The notes beneath the pieces are model-generated. The model was given only the letters and a program-made list of their open reading frames with translations, did no database searches and was not told where the DNA came from. A stretch of DNA of 64,000 nucleotides from Oscarella lobularis (lineage: Eukaryota; Porifera; Homoscleromorpha; Homosclerophorida; Oscarellidae). This document shows, piece by piece, positions 1 through 10,339 of this stretch; position 1 is the stretch's first letter, and every line of letters begins with the position of its first letter. The DNA lies in NCBI RefSeq assembly GCF_947507565.1, contig NC_089180.1, positions 1 through 64,000 on the forward strand, in the 5' to 3' direction. Both the position numbers and the translations under genes were made by a program.

Positions 1-507
1 CCCTAACCCTAACCCTAACCCTAACCCTAACCCTAACCCTAACCCTAACCCTAACCCTAACCCTAACCCTAACCCTAACCCTAACCCTAACCCTAACCCT
101 AACCCTAACCCTAACCCTAACCCTAACCCTAACCCTAACCCTAACCCTAACCCTAACCCTAACCCTAACCCTAACCCTAACCCTAACCCTAACCCTAACC
201 CTAACCCTAACCCTAACCCTAACCCTAACCCTAACCCTAACCCTAACCCTAACCCTAACCCTAACCCTAACCCTAACCCTAACCCTAACCCTAACCCTAA
301 CCCTAACCCTAACCCTAACCCTAACCCTAACCCTAACCCTAACCCTAACCCTAACCCTAACCCTAACCCTAACCCTAACCCTAACCCTAACCCTAACCCT
401 AACCCTAACCCCTAACCCTAACCCTAACCCGAACCCTAGCCCTTACCCTACCCGCTAACCCTAACCCTAACCCTAACCCTAACCCTAACCCTAACCCTAA
501 CCCTAAG
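1..507. repeat. Telomere repeat array, chromosome end
   Basis: Perfect CCCTAA hexamers run from 1 to about 408. A degenerate stretch follows at 409-460 (with the motif CCCGAACCCTAGCCC from 428), then perfect repeats resume to 507. The C-rich strand reads left to right, so the G-rich strand ends at position 1, as expected for the left terminus of a chromosome. The degenerate stretch is the same 33-bp sequence that ends each retroelement copy further in. Confidence 0.98.
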
Positions 508-1916
508 TTTTACAAGACATCGCAACGATTCTAAAACAAAAGATTATAAAATCTATGAACATATGAAAGAAAATAAACTCACCTTCGAAGACAACATTAT
601 CGTCACCCCATTGCAGCAAGTAGAAAAAGAAGATCTCGTAACGACCGAGACATACTGGATCAAAACTCTAAAAACACTCCACCCCAAAGGTTTCAACACA
701 AAATTCGAGAAAAGCTCTGATAAAACATGATAAAAATGCTACCTAATCCCATCCCAAACACTCACCCTTGTCCACCACCAAGAATAAGAAAGGAAATGAA
801 ATAAAAATGCTATCTAATCCTATCCCAAACCCTCACCCTTATCCACCACCAAGAATAAAAAAGGAAATAAAATAAAAATGCTACCTAATCCTATCCCAAA
901 CCCTCACCCTTATTCACCACCACAAAGGAAAAGGAAATGAAATAAAAATGCTACCTAATCCTATCCCAAATCCTCACCCCTATCCACCACCACAAAAGAA
1001 AAGAAAAAGAAATAAAAATACCACCTAATCCTAATCCAAACCCTCACCCTCACTCCCCACCACAAAGGAAAAGGAAATGAAATAAAAATGCTACCTAATC
1101 CTATCCCAAACCCTTACCCTTATCCACCACCACAAAAGAAAAGAAAAAGAAATAAAAATACCACCTAATCCTAATCCAAACCCTCACCCTCACTCCCCAC
1201 CAAGAAAAAGAAAGAAAAAGAAATAAAAATACCACCTAATCCCATCCCAAACCCTCACCCTTACCCACAAATCAGCTCATAATTCAAAGAAATGATCCAG
1301 CAAAAAAATACACAGGTAACGCACTCTAATAAAAAACAAGGAAAAGCTAAATAATTCAAAAAGATAGTCTATAAACTTATCTGACGACGGAACACACGCA
1401 AAATGACGCAAAACCACATATAACAATCTCCTAAAACAAAAGTAAACAAAACTGAGACGCTTTTCATTCAACAAACTTCGATTGAAAAAAGAATCGTCAA
1501 TATCGACGCAACGACGTTGTTAATGCAACGTAAATGACACTTACCGATGTATCACACTCCACAAACACGTTTTCGTACATCAAGAACTCCGGAAACTGCC
1601 CCGAAAACTAGAAATCACTCGTACAAAACACAATGACGTAAAAAAGTGATTGTTATAACGCGCGCTAAGATAATACGGACCATTACTGGTACCGCGCGAA
1701 ATCACTCAAGAATTTATTAGGACAATATAAAAAACACCTTAACAACTGTCTAAATAAATGAACCTACCATTGGTTGACTGATAAACGTGTAGGTCGGTCC
1801 TTCTCCTGCCGAGGTCGAAATTGACCATACGAATAAATATGTTTATTCGTGGAGTTCGGAACTAGGTATTAGGGGTTATTAAACCCGAACCCTAGCCCTT
1901 ACCCTACCCGCTAACC
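508..1916 (+). mobile_element. Penelope-like element A, 5'-truncated copy
   Basis: From about 510 the sequence matches the last 1.4 kb of the full-length element (offset 5374 bp) with no difference in the parts I compared. It contains the last about 72 codons of the GIY-YIG endonuclease, the 3' UTR tandem repeats and the telomere-like 3' terminus. Telomere repeats abut its truncated 5' side directly. The open stretch at 1277-1474 on the minus strand is UTR, not a gene. Missing 5' sequence with an intact 3' end is the usual result of incomplete reverse transcription. Confidence 0.93.
725..1270 (+). repeat. 3' UTR tandem repeats of element A (truncated copy)
   Basis: About seven imperfect units of roughly 65-80 bp, each with a core like AAATAAAAATGCTACCTAATCC followed by a telomere-like AACCCTCACCCTTA and an A/G-rich tail. 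The same array is at 6099-6644 in the full-length copy. Confidence 0.85.
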
Positions 1917-2246
1917 TTAACTTTCTCGGTCAATTAACCACGCGGTCGAGCTGGTAAGACTTGCACGTATTATCCTCCCGATGTGTGGGAAACGAAATTA
2001 CTAAACGACAGTTGATAATCGATATCAAATACATCATTACAGAAAAAAAACGCTTAAAAAACGCCTAAAAACGCCTTTAAAAAGCCCCCGTATATCACGT
2101 GAGATCACGTGACGATGACATCACACAATCGTATAAAAGGTTGCGCACGCAGCCAAACACGCCACTCGATACCTTGCGACTGACGAAGGCCTAACAGCCG
2201 AAAACGTGCCCGGGTTGTTTTTGCTCTATACGGTATCGAAAGGAAC

Positions 2247-5200
2247 ATGGATGCGAAACGCAGCAATAAGGACAAAACGAAGAAACAAAACCCGAAGAGG
2301 ACGACGGAACACTCCCGCAAATCAGAAACGAAGAACGACGCAAAAAGTAAGCTTTCTCTCACTAGCAAACGACGACGCCTCTTCGTGGAAGAGGAAGAAA
2401 TCGACGACGACGAAATCGACTACGTGCCGGAGACGCCGATGAAGAATATGCCCGTCAAAACGACATCGCCGAGCGATCAGGACGGATTTGAAGATCCAGA
2501 AATAACGGATAAAGAAATCGAAGACGAAGAAAGCGAAGAAGACGACGAGGAAACGTCCGAAAAGGTTCAAAATGACGAAGATACGAAGGTGCGAAAAAGC
2601 CCTGAAAAGGAGCCCCCCCACGAGGCAGACGCCACGCCCACAATGGCGCGCGCCATGGCTGACGCCCACAATCAGGCTATGGCGAAACAGCTGGAACAAA
2701 ATGCGAAATTGATTGAAGACCTACAACGACAACTACGAGAAAAAGAAAGAGCCGAAGTCAAAGAAAAGGAAAAAGGGAAGGGAAAAGAGGAAGAAAAGGA
2801 AAAGGAGGACAAGTACAAGATTCCAAAGAATAAAATCACGCCTGAAATTATCGAACAACGAAAAGAAGATGCTCAAGAACTTACCAAAAACATAATCAAG
2901 AACAAAAGAAAAAAGGCTATAGCTATAGCACGAAAGAATGAGTTGCAAGACTTTCTCGACAGGGAATTGTATCCAAAAGGCCTGCAAATATCAGTGAATA
3001 TCACGCCGATGATGGCAGAAATCTCGGACATCATGGAAACTTTCAGTGCCGAAAAGAAACAATTTGAAATCAAGACGATGCGAAACCTTATCGCCCATCA
3101 CATCAAAGTTGAAACGCAGATGAAGAAAGAAATCAAAGAAGACAACGAACAACTGACAAAGCTCAAAAGAATCCTGCCCGGCGAAGACCAATTTTGGGAG
3201 GACATCGAATATCAAAATAACAAAGCACAGATGAATGTCGAAAAAGAACTAAAAGAAATGGAAATAAATCACAATGAAAAAGCAAGACATCTTGCAATGC
3301 CTAAAAAGGAGAAAAGTAAGAATGAAATATCTTCTTTCACCCAAACACTTTATCCTAATTCTTTTTCAATAACCAGGAAAAGAAACAGGAAAAGGAAAAG
3401 GCCACGACGAACGAGAACAAAAGGAGAAAAGTCAGTACAAGGAAAAAGAGACGAAGAAACAATGGCAGAGAAACGAAGGGCCCTCAAGGAAACGCCCGTA
3501 CAAGGAAGACGACAAAATGCAGGACAAGGAACACAACTGGCGCAGACGAGAACAATTGCTGAAGGAATTACAAGAACTAGAAGAAAGAAAACCAATAGGA
3601 GAACGAGAAAGGGAAGAGGAAAGGCAATACGACAGAAGATACGAAAGAAGCTATTATCACAGAAAGGAATATTCAGGGAAAAATTACCACAGGAAATACG
3701 ACCAGCAGAGGGACTACAGAAGAAGAGAAGAAAGGAGAGACGACCGGCGAAGATACGAAGATTACAGAAGACGATAAGGACAAAGGAAAAAATCAAGACG
3801 AAGAAAGACAATGAAAAGACAAAAAATTGTTGTGTTGTAAATTTATCTTCATTTGCTTTGAGTGATATAGAAATAAATTTATTAAACAGAGGGTTGAAAT
3901 TTGTTCCCACACCAGCCAAACCAAACAAAGCTCGCCTCTTAACCGATCTAAAAACATTCATTAGAAAGGTAAGGATAGGATACTTTTGGGCGATACGGAA
4001 AAACGCAAAATCAAAGCGTAAACACCCTCTGGCACCAAAAAGTACCTGGATCCCACCGAAAGCAACAAACATGAAACTAGAAAGAACAATTACTAGACTG
4101 GAAAGGACAATCAAACATTTACGGCCTAAAACCCCGAAAAATAACGTTACAAAAGAAGAGAGACGAGCCCTTAAGTCATTAGCAAATAATAAAAACATTA
4201 TAATTAGAAAGGCGGATAAAGGGGCTGCTATTATAGTAGAAAATGTAAACGACTATATCACAAAGGGACTGGAGCATTTAAACGACGAAAACACGTATAA
4301 GAGATTAGATAAAGACCCAACCCAAGCGCTCGTAAAATCAATAAATTCTACTGTAGAGAGCCTTGCCAACCAGGGGGTAATAGATGCTGAAACGACGACA
4401 TTTCTGCTTAAAAACCCAGAAGAAGTTAGACCCCAGTTAATGTATTTCTTGAAGAAAATTCACAAAAATCCCATGGGAGTGCGCCCAATCTGCAGCGCAT
4501 CAGCCGGGCCGACTGAAGGTCTATCAAAAATTGTAGATACCATACTACAACCAATAGTCCCAACCTTACCAAGCTTTGTAAAAGACAGCGGACATTTCTG
4601 TAAAATCATTGAGGAAACTCTTATCCCCGACGACGCAATACTTGTGGCGTTGGATGTTAAATCTCTTTACCCAAGCATCCCCCAAGAGGATGCAATCTCT
4701 GCTTGTAAAGAAGCGACAGAAAAATTCTACAAAAATGATAATGACGCACCAGTCATTGTTGAAACGTTTCTAAACTTCATACTAAAAGGAAACGTCTTTA
4801 CTTTCAATGGCCAAACATACCTGCAAAAACACGGGACGGCAATGGGCACAAAAACGGCCCCTTGTCTCGCAAACATCTTCATGGGGGACTTTGAACAAAA
4901 ATTCATGGCCACCCAAGCAAAAAAGCCTCATCTATGGAAAAGATATATAGATGATATCTTTATGGTATGGACACATACCGAAGAGGAATTAACCACATTC
5001 CTCCTAGCGCTGAACTACTTCAGTACGAGCATAAAATTCACACATGAAATAAGCCACACGGAATCCACCTTTCTCGATACGACAGTCTATAAAGGACCAA
5101 AATACGAAGAATTCAATATCCTGGACATAAAGACCTATTTTAAACCGACTAATAAATTTGCCTACCTCAATTACAATTCATGTCATCCAAATCATTGCAA

Positions 5201-6104
5201 AACAGCCATCATAAACGGAGAATTAAACAGGTTCCTCAGAACCACTTCAAATGAAGAAGAATACGAAGCACTAAAACAAAAGCACATTGAAAGACTTAAA
5301 AACAGAGAATACCCGGAACGTCTCCTTCAAAAAGAAACGGAAAAAATGCCTTTTACAAAACGCCCTGAAATCATCAGTAGAATTACTGGCAAAACAAGAA
5401 ATCAATTGAATAACAAAAAGAAGAAAATTCCTTTCACCTTCGTCACCACTTTTGATCCATGGCTTCAACATTTTAAAAAAGGAATAAGGGAATGCTGGAA
5501 AGACGTGGAAAAGGATCCAATTCTGAGTAATTTATTCCCTGAGCCAATAGTGTTTGCCTACAAGAATGAAAAGTCATTAAATAGCAAATTGGTTCGCGCA
5601 AAACTCCCCAACCAACCTCAGCCAGTAATAGAAAAAGACACAGCACCCATCTCTCCAATCCTCCCAAACGTGGAACGGCGAATTACACCCTGCCGCTTCA
5701 TAAACTGCAAAAGCTGCCACGTCTTAACGACCTCAAACACTTTGAAAAGCCACTCCACAGGAATAATCTATCCCATTAAACAAAAAATGAATTGCAAATC
5801 TGAAAACGTAATATACGTACTGACTTGTAAACACTGCCAACTCCAATACGTCGGCCAAACTTCAAAAATGATTCAGGAACGGATTACAAGACATCGCAAC
5901 GATTCTAAAACAAAAGATTATAAAATCTATGAACATATGAAAGAAAATAAACTCACCTTCGAAGACAACATTATCGTCACCCCATTGCAGCAAGTAGAAA
6001 AAGAAGATCTCGTAACGACCGAGACATACTGGATCAAAACTCTAAAAACACTCCACCCCAAAGGTTTCAACACAAAATTCGAGAAAAGCTCTGATAAAAC
6101 ATGA
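2247..6104 (+). CDS. Penelope-like reverse transcriptase with GIY-YIG endonuclease
   Basis: The 1285-aa ORF encodes the retroelement polyprotein. Residues 1-120 are acidic and lysine-rich, 120-370 are predicted coiled coil, and 370-525 are strongly basic. From about residue 530 it reads like a PLE RT: NLSSFALSDIEINLL lead-in, KADKGAAIIV, LVALDVKSLYPSIP (motif A), HGTAMGTKTAPCLAN (motif B) and YIDD at residues 900-903 (motif C). A Cys cluster (CRFINCKSCH) follows, then a GIY-YIG domain (about 1187-1285) with IYVLTC and QYVGQTS. Endonuclease-bearing PLEs use this domain to nick targets. All RT motifs look intact, so it may be active. A splice-like intron (3316-3376) lies inside; removing it shifts frame and gives a stop at 3775-3777. 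Confidence 0.93.
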   Translation: MDAKRSNKDKTKKQNPKRTTEHSRKSETKNDAKSKLSLTSKRRRLFVEEEEIDDDEIDYVPETPMKNMPVKTTSPSDQDGFEDPEITDKEIEDEESEEDDEETSEKVQNDEDTKVRKSPEKEPPHEADATPTMARAMADAHNQAMAKQLEQNAKLIEDLQRQLREKERAEVKEKEKGKGKEEEKEKEDKYKIPKNKITPEIIEQRKEDAQELTKNIIKNKRKKAIAIARKNELQDFLDRELYPKGLQISVNITPMMAEISDIMETFSAEKKQFEIKTMRNLIAHHIKVETQMKKEIKEDNEQLTKLKRILPGEDQFWEDIEYQNNKAQMNVEKELKEMEINHNEKARHLAMPKKEKSKNEISSFTQTLYPNSFSITRKRNRKRKRPRRTRTKGEKSVQGKRDEETMAEKRRALKETPVQGRRQNAGQGTQLAQTRTIAEGITRTRRKKTNRRTRKGRGKAIRQKIRKKLLSQKGIFREKLPQEIRPAEGLQKKRRKERRPAKIRRLQKTIRTKEKIKTKKDNEKTKNCCVVNLSSFALSDIEINLLNRGLKFVPTPAKPNKARLLTDLKTFIRKVRIGYFWAIRKNAKSKRKHPLAPKSTWIPPKATNMKLERTITRLERTIKHLRPKTPKNNVTKEERRALKSLANNKNIIIRKADKGAAIIVENVNDYITKGLEHLNDENTYKRLDKDPTQALVKSINSTVESLANQGVIDAETTTFLLKNPEEVRPQLMYFLKKIHKNPMGVRPICSASAGPTEGLSKIVDTILQPIVPTLPSFVKDSGHFCKIIEETLIPDDAILVALDVKSLYPSIPQEDAISACKEATEKFYKNDNDAPVIVETFLNFILKGNVFTFNGQTYLQKHGTAMGTKTAPCLANIFMGDFEQKFMATQAKKPHLWKRYIDDIFMVWTHTEEELTTFLLALNYFSTSIKFTHEISHTESTFLDTTVYKGPKYEEFNILDIKTYFKPTNKFAYLNYNSCHPNHCKTAIINGELNRFLRTTSNEEEYEALKQKHIERLKNREYPERLLQKETEKMPFTKRPEIISRITGKTRNQLNNKKKKIPFTFVTTFDPWLQHFKKGIRECWKDVEKDPILSNLFPEPIVFAYKNEKSLNSKLVRAKLPNQPQPVIEKDTAPISPILPNVERRITPCRFINCKSCHVLTTSNTLKSHSTGIIYPIKQKMNCKSENVIYVLTCKHCQLQYVGQTSKMIQERITRHRNDSKTKDYKIYEHMKENKLTFEDNIIVTPLQQVEKEDLVTTETYWIKTLKTLHPKGFNTKFEKSSDKT
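3316..3376 (+). other. Candidate 61-nt spliceosomal intron inside the PLE ORF
   Basis: The sequence starts GTAAGAATG and ends in a pyrimidine-rich TTTTTCAATAACCAG, and its length matches introns of host genes in this window. It is not a multiple of 3, so splicing moves translation into a frame rich in Glu, Arg, Asp and Tyr that stops at 3777. Retention keeps the 1285-aa fusion open. PLEs are known to carry introns. Splicing itself is inferred. Confidence 0.5.
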
Positions 6105-6644
6105 TAAAAATGCTACCTAATCCCATCCCAAACACTCACCCTTGTCCACCACCAAGAATAAGAAAGGAAATGAAATAAAAATGCTATCTAATCCTATCCC
6201 AAACCCTCACCCTTATCCACCACCAAGAATAAAAAAGGAAATAAAATAAAAATGCTACCTAATCCTATCCCAAACCCTCACCCTTATTCACCACCACAAA
6301 GGAAAAGGAAATGAAATAAAAATGCTACCTAATCCTATCCCAAATCCTCACCCCTATCCACCACCACAAAAGAAAAGAAAAAGAAATAAAAATACCACCT
6401 AATCCTAATCCAAACCCTCACCCTCACTCCCCACCACAAAGGAAAAGGAAATGAAATAAAAATGCTACCTAATCCTATCCCAAACCCTTACCCTTATCCA
6501 CCACCACAAAAGAAAAGAAAAAGAAATAAAAATACCACCTAATCCTAATCCAAACCCTCACCCTCACTCCCCACCAAGAAAAAGAAAGAAAAAGAAATAA
6601 AAATACCACCTAATCCCATCCCAAACCCTCACCCTTACCCACAA
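6099..6644 (+). repeat. 3' UTR tandem repeats of element A (full-length copy)
   Basis: Same 65-80 bp array as at 725-1270, beginning just before the stop codon of the long ORF. Each unit carries a short telomere-like AACCCTCACCCTTA. Confidence 0.88.
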
Positions 6645-7293
6645 ATCAGCTCATAATTCAAAGAAATGATCCAGCAAAAAAATACACAGGTAACGCACTC
6701 TAATAAAAAACAAGGAAAAGCTAAATAATTCAAAAAGATAGTCTATAAACTTATCTGACGACGGAACACACGCAAAATGACGCAAAACCACATATAACAA
6801 TCTCCTAAAACAAAAGTAAACAAAACTGAGACGCTTTTCATTCAACAAACTTCGATTGAAAAAAGAATCGTCAATATCGACGCAACGACGTTGTTAATGC
6901 AACGTAAATGACACTTACCGATGTATCACACTCCACAAACACGTTTTCGTACATCAAGAACTCCGGAAACTGCCCCGAAAACTAGAAATCACTCGTACAA
7001 AACACAATGACGTAAAAAAGTGATTGTTATAACGCGCGCTAAGATAATACGGACCATTACTGGTACCGCGCGAAATCACTCAAGAATTTATTAGGACAAT
7101 ATAAAAAACACCTTAACAACTGTCTAAATAAATGAACCTACCATTGGTTGACTGATAAACGTGTAGGTCGGTCCTTCTCCTGCCGAGGTCGAAATTGACC
7201 ATACGAATAAATATGTTTATTCGTGGAGTTCGGAACTAGGTATTAGGGGTTATTAAACCCGAACCCTAGCCCTTACCCTACCCGCTAACCCTA

Positions 7294-8091
7294 ATGCCAT
7301 TTGAAAAGCGTCCAGAAATAATAGAAAAAATCACCTGCCACACAAAAAATCAAAAACAAAAAGACTACAGTAAAATGCCCCTTACAATGGTCACAACATT
7401 TGACCCATGGCTCCGCAAATTCCCAGAAATAATCAGAAAACACTGGAAAAAAGTAGAGGACGACCCATTCCTCAAAAACATCTTCCCTAATCCACTCATT
7501 TTTGCCTACAAAAAGGACAAAACAATCGCATCAAAAATAGTGAAATCCAAAATATCAAATCAACCTGAACCTCCAATGGAAAAAGATACCCTTCCAATAA
7601 AAACAATTCATCCTAGCTTCAACAGAAAAATATCCCGGTGCAGATCTGCCAACTGCAAACTATGCAGATGTATAACGACATCAAACACAATCACGAGCTC
7701 TCATACAAAAAGATCCTATCCTATAAAACAAGAGATGAATTGCAGAACATGGAATGTCATCTACGTCATCACCTGCAAACACTGCAATCAACAATACGTG
7801 GGACAAACTTCACAGTCTCTACAAGATAGAATAACAAAACATAGAAACGACCTAAAGAGCAAAAACTACCTAATTTACCAACACTTCAGGAGACACAGGC
7901 TTAACATGGAAGACGACATCAAAGTCACGCCAATTGAACAAGTAACAAAAGAAAAGCTACTAGAAACTGAAACAAAATGGATTAAAACATTGGAAACCTT
8001 AAACCCAAAAGGACTCAACTCCAAATTCGAAAAGCACTCAGACACCAACGAAATCGTCCAAGCAAAACCAATCGCCACAATTAAACAATGA
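7294..8091 (+). CDS. C-terminal part of PLE polyprotein, GIY-YIG endonuclease (element B)
   Basis: The 265-aa ORF aligns with the last about 260 residues of element A's protein, starting at MPFEKRPEII against A's MPFTKRPEII. It includes the linker (VTTFDPWL), the Cys cluster (CRSANCKLCRC) and the GIY-YIG domain (VIYVITCKHC, QYVGQTS). By eye the two proteins are clearly homologous but far from identical. The RT domain is absent because the copy is 5'-truncated at the telomere junction, so this is a relic that cannot retrotranspose alone. The ATG is an internal methionine codon, not a native start. Confidence 0.85.
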   Translation: MPFEKRPEIIEKITCHTKNQKQKDYSKMPLTMVTTFDPWLRKFPEIIRKHWKKVEDDPFLKNIFPNPLIFAYKKDKTIASKIVKSKISNQPEPPMEKDTLPIKTIHPSFNRKISRCRSANCKLCRCITTSNTITSSHTKRSYPIKQEMNCRTWNVIYVITCKHCNQQYVGQTSQSLQDRITKHRNDLKSKNYLIYQHFRRHRLNMEDDIKVTPIEQVTKEKLLETETKWIKTLETLNPKGLNSKFEKHSDTNEIVQAKPIATIKQ

Positions 8092-9060
8092 ACCTACTCC
8101 AATACACCACCCATACACAAAACAAATATCAACAAAAATACTTCCAACCCAATACCAAACCCCCAACCTTATACACCACACAGACGAAAAAACAAATAAA
8201 AATATCACTAACCCAATACCAAACCCTGACCCTAATACACCACACACACAAGAAAATCAATAAAAATTAAAAAATTAATAAAAATATAAAAAGAAAAAAT
8301 ACACCACACGGACAAGAAAACTAATAAAAAACACCACCAACCCTATACACAACCACTCACCCTTCCATCCCATTCGAAAAAGAAACCAAAAACGAACAAG
8401 GAAAATACCAAGATAACGAAGAAAAAACAATCCTGATAACGCACGCTATACAACAAGAAAAACCCAAGAAATACGCAACAAAAGAGAACAAATAAACACT
8501 TATCTGACAAAAGGACGCAAGAGAAGCAACCGATAAACCCATAGGAAACGAGGAACAACCTAAGAAACAGAGTTTTCATTCAGAAAACGATCGACGGAAA
8601 CAAAACGAAAAATCACGCTAAATCTAAATCAATACCAATCCTCCTCACCTCAAACATTCGCCGGCAACAACGAGGAACATGAAAAACAGGCGTAAAAGCC
8701 GAGAAACGGCAGGGAAACAACAAAGAAACCTTGCCAAAAAACTTTATATAACGCGCGCTAAACAATGTAAACAATGAAAACAAAACGCGCAAAAACTATA
8801 CCAGTAAAAACACACGAAATAAACACACAATCAAAATAGAATACAGGATACAATACCAGCACCCAAAAGGAAACAAAGAAAACATAAATAGAAAAAGAAC
8901 CCCCAATAGGGGCCCCAATACAAACTCCTCCAAAACACACTCCAGAAAGGAAGAAATACATGAGAAACTAACCTTCCTGACAAATCTGGATTGGTCTCGC
9001 ATGACTGGCAAGCCATCTTCCGCGGAGATAAATGTCAGCCTAACATCCATGTCATCTTTG
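8092..9060 (+). other. 3' UTR of PLE B
   Basis: A-rich non-coding sequence with repeated CCCAATACCAAACCC(C/T)-type stretches. It contains AACGCGCGCTAA (8750-8761), an element also present in element A's UTR (AACGCGCGCTAAG at 1658 and 7032). Confidence 0.6.
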
Positions 9061-9101
9061 ATACATGAATGTTGTTTGGAACTAGGAATTAGAGGTTAAT
9101 A

Positions 9102-9150
9102 AACCCGAACCCTAGCCCTTACCCATAACCACTAACCCTAACCCTAACCC
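9102..9150. repeat. Interstitial telomere-like repeat
   Basis: CCCGAACCCTAGCCC continues into ACTAACCCTAACCCTAACCC. This marks the inner end of PLE B and the junction to older sequence, C-rich on + as at the tip. Confidence 0.9.
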
Positions 9151-9304
9151 TTTTCGATCGCGATCGATCGCGATTTTGGGAAGAACGCGCCCATTTCACT
9201 TCTAAGAGTACAAACTTACCTTTTGAAGTCCTCCGGTTGTGTTTCGAATTTCGATTCCGACGCGGGAGAAGCCGTTCAGGTCTCATGAGGCAGTTCTTCG
9301 CTGT

Positions 9305-9323
9305 CACGTGTTGCGCATGCGCA
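9305..9323. promoter_or_regulatory. CACGTG plus TGCGCATGCGCA motifs
   Basis: An E-box palindrome CACGTG (9305-9310) lies two bases from TGCGCATGCGCA (9312-9323), a perfect palindrome matching the animal NRF1 core promoter consensus. No gene starts are recognisable next to it, so it may be an orphaned promoter. The rest of 9151-9860 shows no gene, apart from short telomere-like AACCCTAACCC near 9537. Confidence 0.35.
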
Positions 9324-9862
9324 CAGTGACTGGATATTAAGCAATATTGTCCAAATTTATAACGAACAATATTACTGAGCCTTTATTATTAATTGGACGA
9401 GATTTCCAATTGCCATGGCGACACACGGACACAGAAATTGAGGCAATAGAGTCCTGGACCCTGTTTTCTCACATTGAATGAGAACATGGAAACCAGTCTC
9501 TGTACATTCTCATCGTTCTGTCCTAACCCGTGCAAACCCTAACCCTTGAACCCAGTATAGGCAGGGACATTGATTCCCAGCCTTGTTCAAGGCAATATTG
9601 TACCACTTTGTTCCTCTGATTCAAAATAGAATAAGGAACAAGCGGTCCACTGTCGAGTAAACCACATAGAGACTCAATATTGACTCTAGACGATGTGACG
9701 GGTGTTTTCCAACGACCGTGTTTGGATACTGGATCGCTCACGTGACATATGGGTACTCGGCTATCGACTGGCACCGTGAGAGGATTGATAACTCCTGGGC
9801 TCTAGCATTAGCGATGGGGGGACTCGTCCTTGCTGTCTACTTTTGTTATTCCCTACATGGTG

Positions 9863-9875
9863 TAACCCTAACCCT
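9863..9875. repeat. Short interstitial telomere repeat
   Basis: TAACCCTAACCCT, same orientation as the terminal array. It separates the unique block 9151-9862 from the 156-bp repeats. Confidence 0.7.
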
Positions 9876-10260
9876 ATATGCCCCTACAATAAACGATTGA
9901 AAATATTTCATTAAAAAGAATAATACCTACAACACATACCATTGATCGATTCGTTGCTCATCCCCTCGCTCACCCATCGCTCACTCTTCTCCTCCCTCGC
10001 GTGTCCTATTCCTCCTCTCATCCCTCCATACATATGCCCCTAAAGTAAACAATTTAAAATAATTCATCAAAAAGAATAATACCTACAGCACATACCATCG
10101 ACCGATCCACTGCCATTCCTTTCTCTCACCTATCGCGCATTCCTCTCCTCTCTCGCGAGCCCCATCCCTCCGCTGATCCCTCCATACATATACCCCTAGA
10201 ACAAACGAATTAAAAACCAAAATAGAAAATAAATAAGTTAAAACCACACCTTATGATTAA
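9876..10260. repeat. 156-bp tandem repeat, about 2.4 copies
   Basis: Units start with CCCCTA at 9881, 10037 and 10193 (period 156). Each holds an A-rich half (AATAATACCTACA.CACATACC) and a pyrimidine-rich half (TCTCCTCCCTCGCGTG). The family recurs, diverged, at 38690-39125 with a period of about 154. Confidence 0.8.
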
Positions 10261-10339
10261 TCTCCTGCATGACCCATCTCTACACAACACAAAAAACCAA
10301 AGCCCATACAACGCATAAAATTACGATGCACTTATCTAA

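Larger units (their letters stand above)
1914..7291 (+). mobile_element. Penelope-like retroelement A, full-length copy
   Basis: A 5.4 kb element with about 330 bp of 5' leader, one long ORF (2247-6104), and a 1.2 kb 3' UTR with tandem repeats. It ends in a conserved terminus (about 7230-7291) that finishes with CCCGAACCCTAGCCC plus further telomere-like bases. It abuts the previous copy's telomere-like end on the left and the next copy on the right, so the elements are head-to-tail. The 3' end faces the centromere. This is the polarity expected if the chromosome's G-rich 3' end primed reverse transcription. Confidence 0.9.
7292..9120 (+). mobile_element. Penelope-like element B, 5'-truncated, diverged subfamily
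   Basis: Starts abruptly inside coding sequence immediately after CGCTAACCCTAA and ends near 9120 in a terminus that closely resembles element A (GGAACTAGG, AATTAGAGGTTAATAAACCC, then CCCGAACCCTAGCCC). The body differs from A throughout the UTR. A and B therefore share the 3' terminus but are separate subfamilies. Confidence 0.88.

Noticed and set aside
1277-1474. 65-aa minus frame repeated at 6651-6848
   Set aside because: Identical because the PLE UTR is duplicated; no independent sign of coding.
3350-4198. 282-aa minus-strand frame opposite the PLE ORF
   Set aside because: Shadow of the coding strand; Phe/Leu-rich composition is the complement of Lys/Glu codons.
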